NCBI GenBank assembly: GCA_000242235.1
Contig: JH590863.1
Coordinates: 468,393 to 532,392 of the forward strand
Direction: 5' to 3'
Source: Stomatobaculum longum
Lineage (GTDB): Bacteria > Bacillota > Clostridia > Lachnospirales > Lachnospiraceae
DNA length: 64,000 nt
Of this stretch, positions 1 to 6,440 are shown piece by piece; position 1 is the stretch's first letter; every line of letters begins with the position of its first letter. The position numbers and the translations under genes were made by a program. A model generated the notes under the pieces. It worked only from the letters and a program-made list of their open reading frames with translations, did no database searches and was not told the origin of the DNA.

Positions 1-29
1 TTCGACCATGCACAACCCCCTTTCTTAAA

Positions 30-2314
30 GTTTTCCCCGCACACGCGGGGGTGATCCTTCTGCTGCGACCGAAAAGATAGGCTTGATTATGTTTTCCCCG
101 CACACGCGGGGGTGATCCTAAATCGGAGAATGTTTCCTGGTAACTGTGTAAGTTTTCCCCGCACACGCGGGGGTGATCCTTTCATTTTTTCATTTTGTCG
201 CCATTAGGTAACGTTTTCCCCGCACACGCGGGGGTGATCCCCGGATTCATTGACGCAGGTGGTTGCTTCCACGGTTTTCCCCGCACACGCGGGGGTGATC
301 CTCACCATATGTTTAAAGTTGGTTGCCTTCAAAAGTTTTCCCCGCACACGCGGGGGTGATCCTTTATTCAGCACTCGTTTTCTGTTAGTCATCATGTTTT
401 CCCCGCACACGCGGGGGTGATCCTGAGCTTCTGATTAAGATTGAGAAGATAAACGAGTTTTCCCCGCACACGCGGGGGTGATCCCACAGCGCCGCAAGCA
501 CGGCGCACACACGAAAGGTTTTCCCCGCACACGCGGGGGTGATCCTTTGTGCAATACTCCGATATTGCTTTGTGTCCAGTTTTCCCCGCACACGCGGGGG
601 TGATCCTCGCGGTATGATAAGGCCATCACACAAACACAGGTTTTCCCCGCACACGCGGGGGTGATCCTCCTGCGCGGTTTCGGTGGTGTCGCGTGTGTAT
701 GTTTTCCCCGCACACGCGGGGGTGATCCCCACACTCCGGACTGACTGAACTGCACACCGAGGTTTTCCCCGCACACGCGGGGGTGATCCCCGCGAGTCGC
801 TATAACCCTGTATATAGCTGCAGTTTTCCCCGCACACGCGGGGGTGATCCTCAGCTCTACGCGGCTCACGCCAGCCCTTACAAGTTTTCCCCGCACACGC
901 GGGGGTGATCCCGACCACGGCGTGCGCCTCGACCGCAGCATGATGTTTTCCCCGCACACGCGGGGGTGATCCCACATGTGCTGCGGCTGACATCCAGCTA
1001 AAACGGTTTTCCCCGCACACGCGGGGGTGATCCTTAACAAGCAGATCGGCTGGAGCCTTGAGGAGAGTTTTCCCCGCACACGCGGGGGTGATCCTAATTG
1101 AATCCGGAAAACTCTTTTTTACAGCATGTTTTCCCCGCACACGCGGGGGTGATCCTAACATAGTCAACCATTTTTTCAAAAAAAAAAGTTTTCCCCGCAC
1201 ACGCGGGGGTGATCCTTCAGTGTAAGTCTTGCCCCCTTTACGAAATCTGTTTTCCCCGCACACGCGGGGGTGATCCCACGAAATGCAACACGAGAGATAA
1301 AAACCATTGGTTTTCCCCGCACACGCGGGGGTGATCCTCGGTGAGAGACGCCTGCGAGGAGTATCTCCGGGTTTTCCCCGCACACGCGGGGGTGATCCTG
1401 GTGAGGGTGATATGTGGCCTCGAGATGGAAAGTTTTCCCCGCACACGCGGGGGTGATCCTCAGAGCTCTCAAAAATTTTCAGTTCCTGCATTGTTTTCCC
1501 CGCACACGCGGGGGTGATCCTGGCAACGGGGCGAACCTCTGGGCGGGTTTCAGGTTTTCCCCGCACACGCGGGGGTGATCCTAGTAACAGAAACAGGAAC
1601 AGTAACAGAAACAGGTTTTCCCCGCACACGCGGGGGTGATCCTTTCAGCGGGCAGAGTCGGAAAAGGCACGGCTGGTTTTCCCCGCACACGCGGGGGTGA
1701 TCCTAAGGAGGAATGCAGCAATGAAGATTACAGTCAGTTTTCCCCGCACACGCGGGGGTGATCCTTTCAGCGGGCAGAGTCGGAAAAGGCACGGCTGGTT
1801 TTCCCCGCACACGCGGGGGTGATCCGACGACATCGAGGAGGTGATGGATTTTGACATAGTTTTCCCCGCACACGCGGGGGTGATCCCCATCATGGGGCAT
1901 GGTAACGGCGTGAACCTCTGTTTTCCCCGCACACGCGGGGGTGATCCTGCAATCAGCCATTTATACCCCCTCTCCGAGTAGTTTTCCCCGCACACGCGGG
2001 GGTGATCCTTTCCGGATGCCACGGTGCGCCCGGTCTAAGATGTTTTCCCCGCACACGCGGGGGTGATAGGTGATAGCCGGAAAGCTGATTGAGCGCAATA
2101 ATGTTTTCCCCGCACACGCGGGGGTGATCCTATCAGCACCGCGTACTGGGACGGCGAGCGCATGTTTTCCCCGCACACGCGGGGGTGATCCGGTTGTTGA
2201 ATATCGACGAGGAAAGTAATAATAGTTTTCCCCGCACACGCGGGGGGTGATCCCCTACAAGGACAAGCGCTTCCACATTGAGTACAGTTTTCCCCGCACA
2301 CGCGAGGGATTATT
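30..2314 (+). CRISPR. Type I-E-like CRISPR array, 38 repeats and 37 spacers
   Basis: A 28-nt repeat starting GTTTTCCCCGCACACGCG and ending GGTGATCC recurs every 61 bp from position 30 to 2287, giving 33-nt spacers. The CCCCGC/GCGGGG stem is typical of type I-E repeats. Exceptions to the period are one spacer a base short (1156-1187, containing a run of ten A) and one repeat with an extra G (starting 2226). The repeat at 2042 ends AG instead of CC. The last repeat (2287-2314) is degenerate after its first 18 bases, so the array most likely reads rightwards, with the leader and any cas genes to the left of the window. No cas gene is present here. One spacer occurs twice (1643-1675 and 1765-1797). 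Open frames across the array are repeat translations and not genes. Confidence 0.98.
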
Positions 2315-2402
2315 GATTATGGGCATATGCTCAGGCGGGTGATTGCGTTTCAGAGCGCTGTAAGATAAATGCTAAAAATGTAACTGTAGCCGCTAAAATT
2401 GA

Positions 2403-2431
2403 TTTACATACGCATCAACGTGAAGTATACT
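2403..2431 (+). promoter_or_regulatory. Sigma-A promoter for the NYN gene
   Basis: TTTACA (2403-2408) and TATACT (2426-2431) are separated by 17 bp. This predicts a transcript start near 2438 and a leader of about 100 nt before the NYN start codon at 2539. It is the first promoter to the right of the CRISPR array. Confidence 0.65.
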
Positions 2432-2464
2432 AAAAGCAGTAACAGATTTTTGTTACAATTAATT

Positions 2465-2523
2465 GGCTCTTGGTGCTAAGCCTCCCAACTATATGGGAAG
2501 TGCTGATACCTAGAGCCTTTTTG
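2465..2523 (+). promoter_or_regulatory. Structured leader with intrinsic-terminator form upstream of the NYN gene
   Basis: GGCTCTTGGT (2465-2474) pairs with ACCTAGAGCC (2508-2517) with a single mismatch and is followed by TTTTT (2518-2522). Inside this stem, TCCC (2483-2486) and GGGA (2495-2498) form an apical hairpin, and AGC/GCT can pair between them. The element sits between a strong promoter and the AGGAGGGCGC ribosome-binding region of the next gene. It is either an attenuator or riboswitch-like leader, or the terminator of a short RNA of about 85 nt. I do not recognise it as a known riboswitch class. Confidence 0.5.
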
Positions 2524-2538
2524 TATTTAGGAGGGCGC

Positions 2539-3234
2539 ATGAAAACAGCTATCTTGGTCGATGGAGGGTTTTACAGAAAACGCTCCAGTTATCTCTGAGG
2601 GCGGAAGACGCCCAGCGCAAGGGCATCAGAGCTCTACCGGTACTGCCTGCAACATCTTGAGTACGAACGTAAATTTGACATGTCGAGAAGCCTGTATCGG
2701 ATTTTCTATTATGACTGTCCGCCACTGGCAAAGACTGTTTACCACCCTATGCAGAAGCGCGGAATTGACTTCCGGCAATCTGATACATTCAAATGGATGA
2801 ATGTTTTTCTTGAAGAGCTGAAAAAGCGCCGAAAAATTGCGCTTCGCATGGGAGAACTGTCGGATGAATTTGCGCACTTTTCTATTTCTCCAGACGTTGT
2901 GAAACAGCTATTTTTAGGAAAGAAAGAACTTGCGAATATCCGAGAAGATGACTTCACTATCTCCTTCTCTCAAAAGGGCGTTGACATGAAGATTGGAATT
3001 GACATTGCTTCACTAGCGTACAAAAAGCAAGTCGACCAGATCATTCTAATCTCAGGTGACAGCGACTTTGTTCCCGCCGCTAAGCTTACACGCAGAGAGG
3101 GGATTGATTTCATCCTCGACCCTTTGTGGGCAAGTATAAAGCCAAATTTACACGAGCATATAGACGGACTACGTTCCAACTGGAAAAAACTACCGGCAGT
3201 ATCCCCGCAGACCGAAGAGACTCAAGAGCACTAA
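2539..3234 (+). pseudogene. NYN/LabA-type nuclease-domain gene with in-frame TGA at codon 20
   Basis: From the ATG at 2539, preceded by AGGAGGGCGC, the frame reads MKTAILVDGGFYRKRSSYL, then TGA at 2596-2598, then continues open in the same frame to 3234. The opening motif ILVDGGF and the later LISGDSDFVPA with conserved Asp residues are typical of NYN (PIN-like) RNA-cleaving domains. From memory of the family, an aromatic residue is expected where the TGA falls, so a TGG-to-TGA change is the simplest explanation. Other genes in the window use TGA as a real stop. A shorter protein could start at the ATG at 2680, but it would lack the first catalytic Asp. A 5-bp hairpin (2599-2613) directly follows the TGA; I see no other support for recoding. 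It is followed after 11 bp by a HicB gene. Confidence 0.75.
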
Positions 3235-3245
3235 AGGAGAATCAT

Positions 3246-3560
3246 ATGTCTAGATACGCATATCCCACGATTTTTACACCGGAAGCAGAGGGCGGATATT
3301 CCGTTCATTTTCCCGACTTACAGAGCTGTTATACTTGTGGCGATACACTGACGGATGCGATTTATATGGCGGAGGATGTATTAGCGTTCACCCTCTTTGG
3401 TTTTGAGCAGGAGAATACTACGCCGCCCGTTCCGTCCGAACATCTGACCGCCCCTGCCGGTTCTTTTGTTAACTGGATTCTCGGGAATACCATATGGTAC
3501 AGAAAAAGGGAGGAATGCCGGAAAAGGAAGGAGGCAAAGGAAAATGCGCAAAAATCCTGA
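3246..3560 (+). CDS. HicB-family antitoxin-like protein
   Basis: A 104-residue protein beginning MSRYAYPTIFTPEAEGGYSV and carrying the HicB partial RNase-H fold signature: FPDLQSCYTCGDTLTDAI and then FVNWI. HicB proteins normally neutralise the mRNA interferase HicA, but no HicA frame is visible beside it. The C-terminus ends in a basic stretch rather than the ribbon-helix-helix tail many HicB proteins have. The start at 3246 follows AAAGGAGAATCAT. Its 3' end overlaps the start of a second, broken HicB gene by 17 bp, suggesting translational coupling. The role here is unknown; solitary HicB proteins can act as transcriptional regulators. Confidence 0.75.
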   Translation: MSRYAYPTIFTPEAEGGYSVHFPDLQSCYTCGDTLTDAIYMAEDVLAFTLFGFEQENTTPPVPSEHLTAPAGSFVNWILGNTIWYRKREECRKRKEAKENAQKS

Positions 3561-3954
3561 CAGATACTTTTTTCCCGCAGTTTTCACCTATGAGGACGAT
3601 TAGCAAATCGCTGTAGAGTTTCCGAATCTGGATGTGGCCACCTGTGGCAAGGATGACGCCGACGCGTTGCTCTCTGCCCGCGAGCTGCTCGGAATCACTC
3701 TGCTTGGTCTTGAGGAGGACAGAGAGGACATTCCGACACCATCCAAGCTCTCGGCTCTTTCTCTTGCGCCAAACCAGCTCTCGGCACTGATTGATGTCTA
3801 TATGCCGGCTGTCCGCCTGGCAGGCGTCAATAAGGCCGTGACGCGCACGGTAACCATTCCCGCTTGGCTCAATGCTGCTGCACTTGCGCAAGGCTTTGAT
3901 TTTTCTGAGGTGCTTCAGGAGGCGTTGAAGGAGCGGCTCGGAATAGAGGCATAA
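3544..3954 (+). pseudogene. Second HicB-family gene with in-frame TAG at codon 20
   Basis: From the ATG at 3544 the frame reads MRKNPDRYFFPAVFTYEDD, then TAG (3601-3603), then QIAVEFPNLDVATCGKDDAD and onward to 3954. The part after the stop has the HicB FPNL...TCG pattern and a C-terminal ribbon-helix-helix region (TRTVTIPAWLN and FSEVLQEALKERL). The gene would be a full-length HicB of about 136 residues but for one nonsense codon. With the broken NYN gene upstream, two of three consecutive genes carry a premature stop, so the cluster appears to be decaying. A start downstream of the TAG would lose the first strand of the fold. Confidence 0.75.
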
Positions 3955-3956
3955 AA

Positions 3957-3977
3957 AAGAGCCCCCGAAGGGCTCTT
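3957..3977. terminator. Bidirectional intrinsic terminator after the HicB pair
   Basis: AAGAGCCC and GGGCTCTT form an 8-bp stem with a 5-nt loop, two bases after the HicB stop codon. The T-run is strong (TTTTTT) only on the minus strand, so it may mainly block transcription entering from the right. Confidence 0.7.
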
Positions 3978-3994
3978 ACTTGTATTGTGCCACG

Positions 3995-4124
3995 GAGAGC
4001 ATGAATACAGTAGGATATGTCACGGGAAGTGTGGTGATGTTAAACGATCACACGCGAAGCATAAAACTACTTATATGCGCGGTTTTCCGGTATTTGGACA
4101 CGGGTTCGACTCCCGTCATCTCCA
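3995..4124 (+). other. Probable 3' fragment of a tmRNA (ssrA) gene, candidate att site
   Basis: The 3' part reads TTTGGACACGGGTTCGACTC then CCGTCATCTCCA, ending at 4124. This has the T-arm (ACGGG/CCCGT around TTCGACT) and acceptor strand of a tmRNA 3' end. Upstream, GTGTGGTGAT and ATCACAC (about 4030-4056) can form a hairpin like the last tmRNA pseudoknot region. There is no 5' tmRNA half: the preceding 100 bases are the HicB end and a terminator. Integrative elements often insert at the 3' end of ssrA and leave such a copy, so this may be an attachment-site remnant. No integrase is visible nearby. The left boundary is approximate. Confidence 0.5.
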
Positions 4125-4258
4125 TGCGTTGATTGCGCGCCGGTTTACCCGAAAGACTTTTTTGCTTTGTTTGGATATGGACCAAACAGAAGTGCTGATT
4201 GAGTCTGAAATTTTGGACAGATAATGTGATAGACTTAGTACATAGAAAAGTTGTGGAA

Positions 4259-4283
4259 TTTTCCTATACGTGCGGGGGGATCC
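4259..4283 (+). repeat. Degenerate CRISPR repeat
   Basis: TTTTCCTATACGTGCGGGGG followed by GATCC matches the repeat of the neighbouring arrays with a 2-3 base loss and several substitutions. It stands alone, 138 bp before the first repeat of the second array, and the small membrane-peptide frame lies between. It is probably an eroded array member. Confidence 0.6.
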
Positions 4284-4318
4284 TCAAATTGGATTACATT
4301 TGAGAAGGGGGCGATTTT

Positions 4319-4396
4319 GTGTTTATGGTCGTCTTACTTGCCATTGTAATGGTACCATTTGGTGTTCTAGCAGAGTTAGTGAAAAGAACAAAGTAA
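4319..4396 (+). CDS. 25-residue hydrophobic peptide next to CRISPR repeats (hypothetical)
   Basis: A GTG at 4319 follows GAAGGGGGCG and opens a 25-codon frame; an ATG at 4325 would give 23 residues. The product is one hydrophobic stretch, VVLLAIVMVPFGVLAELV, followed by the basic end KRTK, as expected for a single-span membrane peptide. The TAA (4394-4396) is immediately followed by the first base of a CRISPR repeat. Small basic-tailed membrane peptides of this kind occur among type I toxins. Toxins guarded by crRNA-like RNAs (CreTA) are known beside type I CRISPR loci. Whether this frame is translated is unproven. Confidence 0.4.
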   Translation: MFMVVLLAIVMVPFGVLAELVKRTK

Positions 4397-4667
4397 GTTT
4401 TCCTCGCACACGCGGGGGTGATCCCAAAACCTAAAGCCATCAGAGGAAGCGCTTCTGGTTTTCCCCGCACACGCGGGGGTGATCCGCGGGCTCCGTCAAA
4501 AGGGACGCAGGTCGCCGCGTTTTCCCCGCATGCGCGGGGGTGATCCGTACTCTGTAAGCGCTTGGTAGGTTTCGTCACCCTTTTCCTCGCATACGCGGGG
4601 GTGATCCGTCGATAGTGCCGTTTGTGGATAACTTCCCAAAGTTTTCCCCGCACACGCGGGGGGATCC
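4397..4667 (+). CRISPR. Second, diverged CRISPR array (5 repeats, 4 spacers)
   Basis: Repeats start at 4397, 4458, 4519, 4580 and 4641, with the same 61-bp period and 33-nt spacers as the large array. Almost every repeat carries its own substitutions (CCTCG for CCCCG, CATGCG or CATACG for CACACG, C for the first G, and a missing base in the last). Such divergence suggests an old array no longer acquiring spacers. It has no recognisable leader, because the small peptide frame ends flush with its first repeat. It might still be transcribed from the left. Confidence 0.9.
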
Positions 4668-4699
4668 TAGAGTCATAGAGTTAAAGGAGCGCGGAGAAT

Positions 4700-4951
4700 A
4701 TGAGAGAACTGACAAACGATGAATGGGAGTATATAGTTTCGAGAGTTCTGCGAAACGCCAAAGACGCGGCAGAAGAGGCGAGACAACTGCCCTATAGGGA
4801 ATACAAGGCGGGACGGGCTCTCGCGTATTATGAAGCGCTGGATACAATAAAAAATGAGCTTCTGGCCCGCGACGCGGACGTGAGAAAGTTCGGACTTGAT
4901 ATCAATTTGAATGAGCTACTATCTTCGCACGGCGAAGCTCATAATGGATAA
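4700..4951 (+). CDS. Hypothetical 83-residue helical protein inside the CRISPR region
   Basis: The ATG at 4700 follows AAAGGAGCGCGGAGAAT. The protein begins MRELTNDEWEYIVSRVLRNA and contains AGRALAYYEALDTIKNELL and FGLDINLNELL. It looks wholly helical and soluble, with no catalytic motif. I have an impression of similar small proteins in clostridial mobile elements but cannot assign a family. The gene starts 32 bp after the last repeat of the second array and ends 58 bp before a two-repeat mini-array, so it appears inserted within, or left behind among, CRISPR repeats. Confidence 0.7.
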   Translation: MRELTNDEWEYIVSRVLRNAKDAAEEARQLPYREYKAGRALAYYEALDTIKNELLARDADVRKFGLDINLNELLSSHGEAHNG

Positions 4952-5009
4952 CTCTGGTAATTTATCTGGGCCACAGCAACACCAACTGAATAACAGTAAC
5001 GTCAGCACA

Positions 5010-5098
5010 GTTTTCCCCGCATGCGCGGGGGTGATCCCCCGTTGTACATAGAGACTAAGAGCCACCGGGTGTTATTGCCGCACACACGAAGGGAATCC
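5010..5098 (+). CRISPR. Two-repeat mini-array (one good, one degenerate repeat)
   Basis: A near-canonical repeat at 5010-5037 (CATGCG variant) is followed after one 33-nt spacer by a badly decayed copy at 5071-5098 (GTTATTGCCGCACACACG then AAGGGAATCC), exactly 61 bp on. This is either the tail of the eroded second array or a single-guide unit. Degenerate flanking repeats are also a feature of the crRNA-like CreA antitoxins. Confidence 0.75.
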
Positions 5099-5242
5099 GG
5101 CGCGTACAAAGTCAAATAGGCCATCTTAGGAGTTTCCCCAACATCCGCTTTCGTTTTATAGAAAGCGGATGTGTACTCTAAGGAGTCCCATCAATGTGAT
5201 AAGCAGACAGCAGAACAAACCAATGAAAAGGAGAAAATGAAC
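5099..5242 (+). other. Gene-free stretch with a perfect 12-bp hairpin upstream of the TTRAP-like gene
   Basis: ACATCCGCTTTC (5141-5152) and GAAAGCGGATGT (5161-5172) pair perfectly around an 8-nt loop. There is no T-run after it, so it is not a standard terminator. It could be a leader structure, an operator, or a mobile-element end. I see no other feature in this stretch. Confidence 0.4.
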
Positions 5243-5458
5243 ATGGCTTTTTCAATAGAAGAACGAACTCTAATAGAGCTCTATTCAGATTTGGAAAGTC
5301 CGTCTCTCGAAAAGGTGATGCAGAATACAGAGCGCAATCTTCCCGCAATAGAAGACTCTGAATTGGTCGAGCAACTAACAAGCCTTCTCCATAAGCTTTC
5401 TGCGCTTACAGATGCCGACTTCCGGAAGATTGATTTCACAGATATCATTGGATACTAA
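5243..5458 (+). CDS. TTRAP-like mobile-element accessory protein
   Basis: A 71-residue protein beginning MAFSIEERTLIELYSDLESP and ending in a LLHKLSALTDADF segment. This layout (N-terminal F-S/T-x-E-E, a central acidic helix, C-terminal LxxLxxMTDxEF-like motif) matches the small transposon-transfer-assisting (TTRAP, PF14203) family carried by clostridial conjugative transposons. The function of that family is not established. The ATG at 5243 is best spaced from GAAAAGGAG; an ATG at 5237 is also possible. No other conjugation gene is visible, so this is likely a leftover of a mobile element. Confidence 0.55.
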   Translation: MAFSIEERTLIELYSDLESPSLEKVMQNTERNLPAIEDSELVEQLTSLLHKLSALTDADFRKIDFTDIIGY

Positions 5459-5487
5459 TTGATTTCTCTCGTTTGTTCTGGTATACT
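5459..5487 (+). promoter_or_regulatory. Sigma-A promoter of structured RNA copy A
   Basis: TTGATT (5459-5464) and TATACT (5482-5487) are 17 bp apart. The predicted transcript starts near 5494, at the base of a 6-bp hairpin (GCAGAC/GTCTGC) that opens the RNA. The -35 box directly abuts the TTRAP-like gene's stop codon. Confidence 0.7.
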
Positions 5488-5493
5488 GAACAT

Positions 5494-5700
5494 GCAGACA
5501 TTTGGTCTGCGGTGGGCTGACACCTTAATTCGACGCTTGATATGATTAGCGTAAACATATCTGGTGGGCTTGCACATGAGGAGCCGTAAGGTAGCAAGAA
5601 ATCGTGCCGAACGAATGGGTCGGCGAGCTGGCGAACAGCATAAAAATCAGCCGCCAAGAGGGAACACTAGCACCGCGGTGCTAGTGTTCCCTCTTGAAAT
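5494..5700 (+). ncRNA. Structured RNA of about 200 nt, copy A
   Basis: The conserved body starts at GGTGGGCTGACACC (5511) and matches, on the other strand, positions 7436-7626. Blocks shared with copy B include GTGGGCTTGCACAT, GAGCCGTAAGG, AGCAAGAAA, ACGAATG and AAAAATCAGCCG. Predicted pairing: GGCTGA (5515-5520) with TCAGCC (5647-5652) closes the fold; GACGC with GCGT; GCC-GTAA-GG, a GNRA-like loop; GCCGA with TCGGC around ACGAATG; GCTG with CAGC. It ends in a perfect terminator hairpin. Length, free-standing promoter and density of conserved loops recall the raiA-motif RNA class, but I cannot confirm that without a covariance search. The next gene downstream is a PBECR4-type RNase. Confidence 0.75.
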
Positions 5701-5703
5701 TTT
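5656..5703 (+). terminator. Intrinsic terminator of RNA copy A
   Basis: Two 19-nt arms (5656-5674 and 5677-5695) pair perfectly around a central GC and are followed by TTGAAATTTT rather than a pure T-run. The same TTGAAATTTT tail follows the hairpin in copy B, although the arm sequences differ. The hairpin sits 21 bp before the start codon of the PBECR4 gene, as in type III toxin-antitoxin loci. Confidence 0.75.
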
Positions 5704-5716
5704 AGGAGAAAACTCA

Positions 5717-6319
5717 ATGAAAATTTCTAAGAAGCTTGCAACAAGAGTCATTGTAAGCTGTGCGAAGGAATACCATAATAATTTGGAGAACCGAAATCTC
5801 TTAATAGTATTCGGCTCTCCAAGCAAGCCGGACTTCTTTGAAACCATTTTCCTGCCAAGTAATTTTCTTCATCTAACGGGAGTCGGGCCTGTCTCTGATA
5901 AGATTCCGAGCAGCAATGTTTTCTATCAGAAGGCTATGAACGGAATTCTAAACTCGAGTGACTTTACTATGGCGGCGAATGGAACAACCGAGAGAAAACT
6001 CTCCGTTCTCCCATGGCTAACCAAAGTACATTTTATAGCCAAAATGGTCGGCACCTATAATCCTGTTCAATCTATGCAATATACCGAGAAGCTGGTTGGG
6101 AATACAGCAGGGTTTCTGGGTTTCATTTTCCGAAATGGATTTTATATACCAAATACTGCGCTCGAAGAGGATATCCGCAATTTCTCTCTCTATCAGCCTA
6201 AAAAAGTTCTGGCTATATTCAGAAAACCTGTTGACATTGGCCAGTATCAAGAACTGTACTACATCGCGAAGGGGATGGATGTTAATAGCATCGCTTTACC
6301 CGGCAATATAAAAATGTAG
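5717..6319 (+). CDS. PBECR4-domain protein, predicted BECR-fold RNase
   Basis: A 200-residue protein starting MKISKKLATRVIVSCAKEYH after TTAGGAGAAAACTCA. The pattern ENRNLLIVFGS, FLPSNFLHLTGV, FYQKAMNG, TTERKLSVLPWL, YTEKLVGNTAGFLGF, IPNTALEEDIR and KVLAIFRK matches the PBECR4 family (phage-Barnase-EndoU-ColicinE5/D-RelE-like nucleases, PF18813), which is predicted to cleave RNA and is common in phages and mobile elements. There is no signal peptide or membrane segment. It lies directly behind structured RNA A and its terminator, so expression needs read-through or a weak local promoter. No protein antitoxin is adjacent. A bidirectional terminator follows. Confidence 0.75.
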   Translation: MKISKKLATRVIVSCAKEYHNNLENRNLLIVFGSPSKPDFFETIFLPSNFLHLTGVGPVSDKIPSSNVFYQKAMNGILNSSDFTMAANGTTERKLSVLPWLTKVHFIAKMVGTYNPVQSMQYTEKLVGNTAGFLGFIFRNGFYIPNTALEEDIRNFSLYQPKKVLAIFRKPVDIGQYQELYYIAKGMDVNSIALPGNIKM

Positions 6320-6400
6320 TTCTCCGCTAATCCTGTACTTAGAGTGCGTGCTCCGTTCAATCTTCCGGGATCTCCGTTACCCCGCCCCCCTGAGCACAAA

Positions 6401-6429
6401 ATAAGCACAGCCGTTATGACTGTGCTTTT
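6401..6429. terminator. Bidirectional terminator between convergent genes
   Basis: AAGCACAG (6403-6410) and CTGTGCTT (6420-6427) form an 8-bp stem, with TTTT on the plus side and TTATTTT on the minus side. It separates the PBECR4 gene from the convergent hypothetical gene. Confidence 0.75.
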
Positions 6430-6440
6430 GTTGCTGTGAT

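Noticed and set aside
204-2301. Long minus-strand open frames with repeating GSPPRVRGK, ITPACAGKT and HPRVCGEN segments
   Set aside because: These are translations of the CRISPR repeat in three frames, a well-known artefact. Spacer parts are unrelated and there are no proper ribosome-binding sites.
2596-2613. TGA followed by a GGGCG/CGCCC hairpin as a selenocysteine signal
   Set aside because: The stem is only 5 bp and directly touches the TGA, the loop lacks typical SECIS features, an aromatic residue is expected at this position, and the HicB neighbour has a similar TAG break.
4232-4252. Nine bases GTACATAGA shared with the spacer at 5038-5070, as a possible self-target near the small peptide's upstream region
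   Set aside because: The match lies in the middle of the spacer and the first six (seed) bases do not match, so it is not a credible type I-E target.
4294-4847. Minus-strand frames over the second array with the same RVRGK/CGEN motifs
   Set aside because: Repeat-derived artefacts; the real genes here run on the plus strand.
5194-5202. ATG-TGA minimal frame after AAGGAG as a translated start-stop element
   Set aside because: It is too short to support from sequence alone; the downstream start at 5243 has its own ribosome-binding site.
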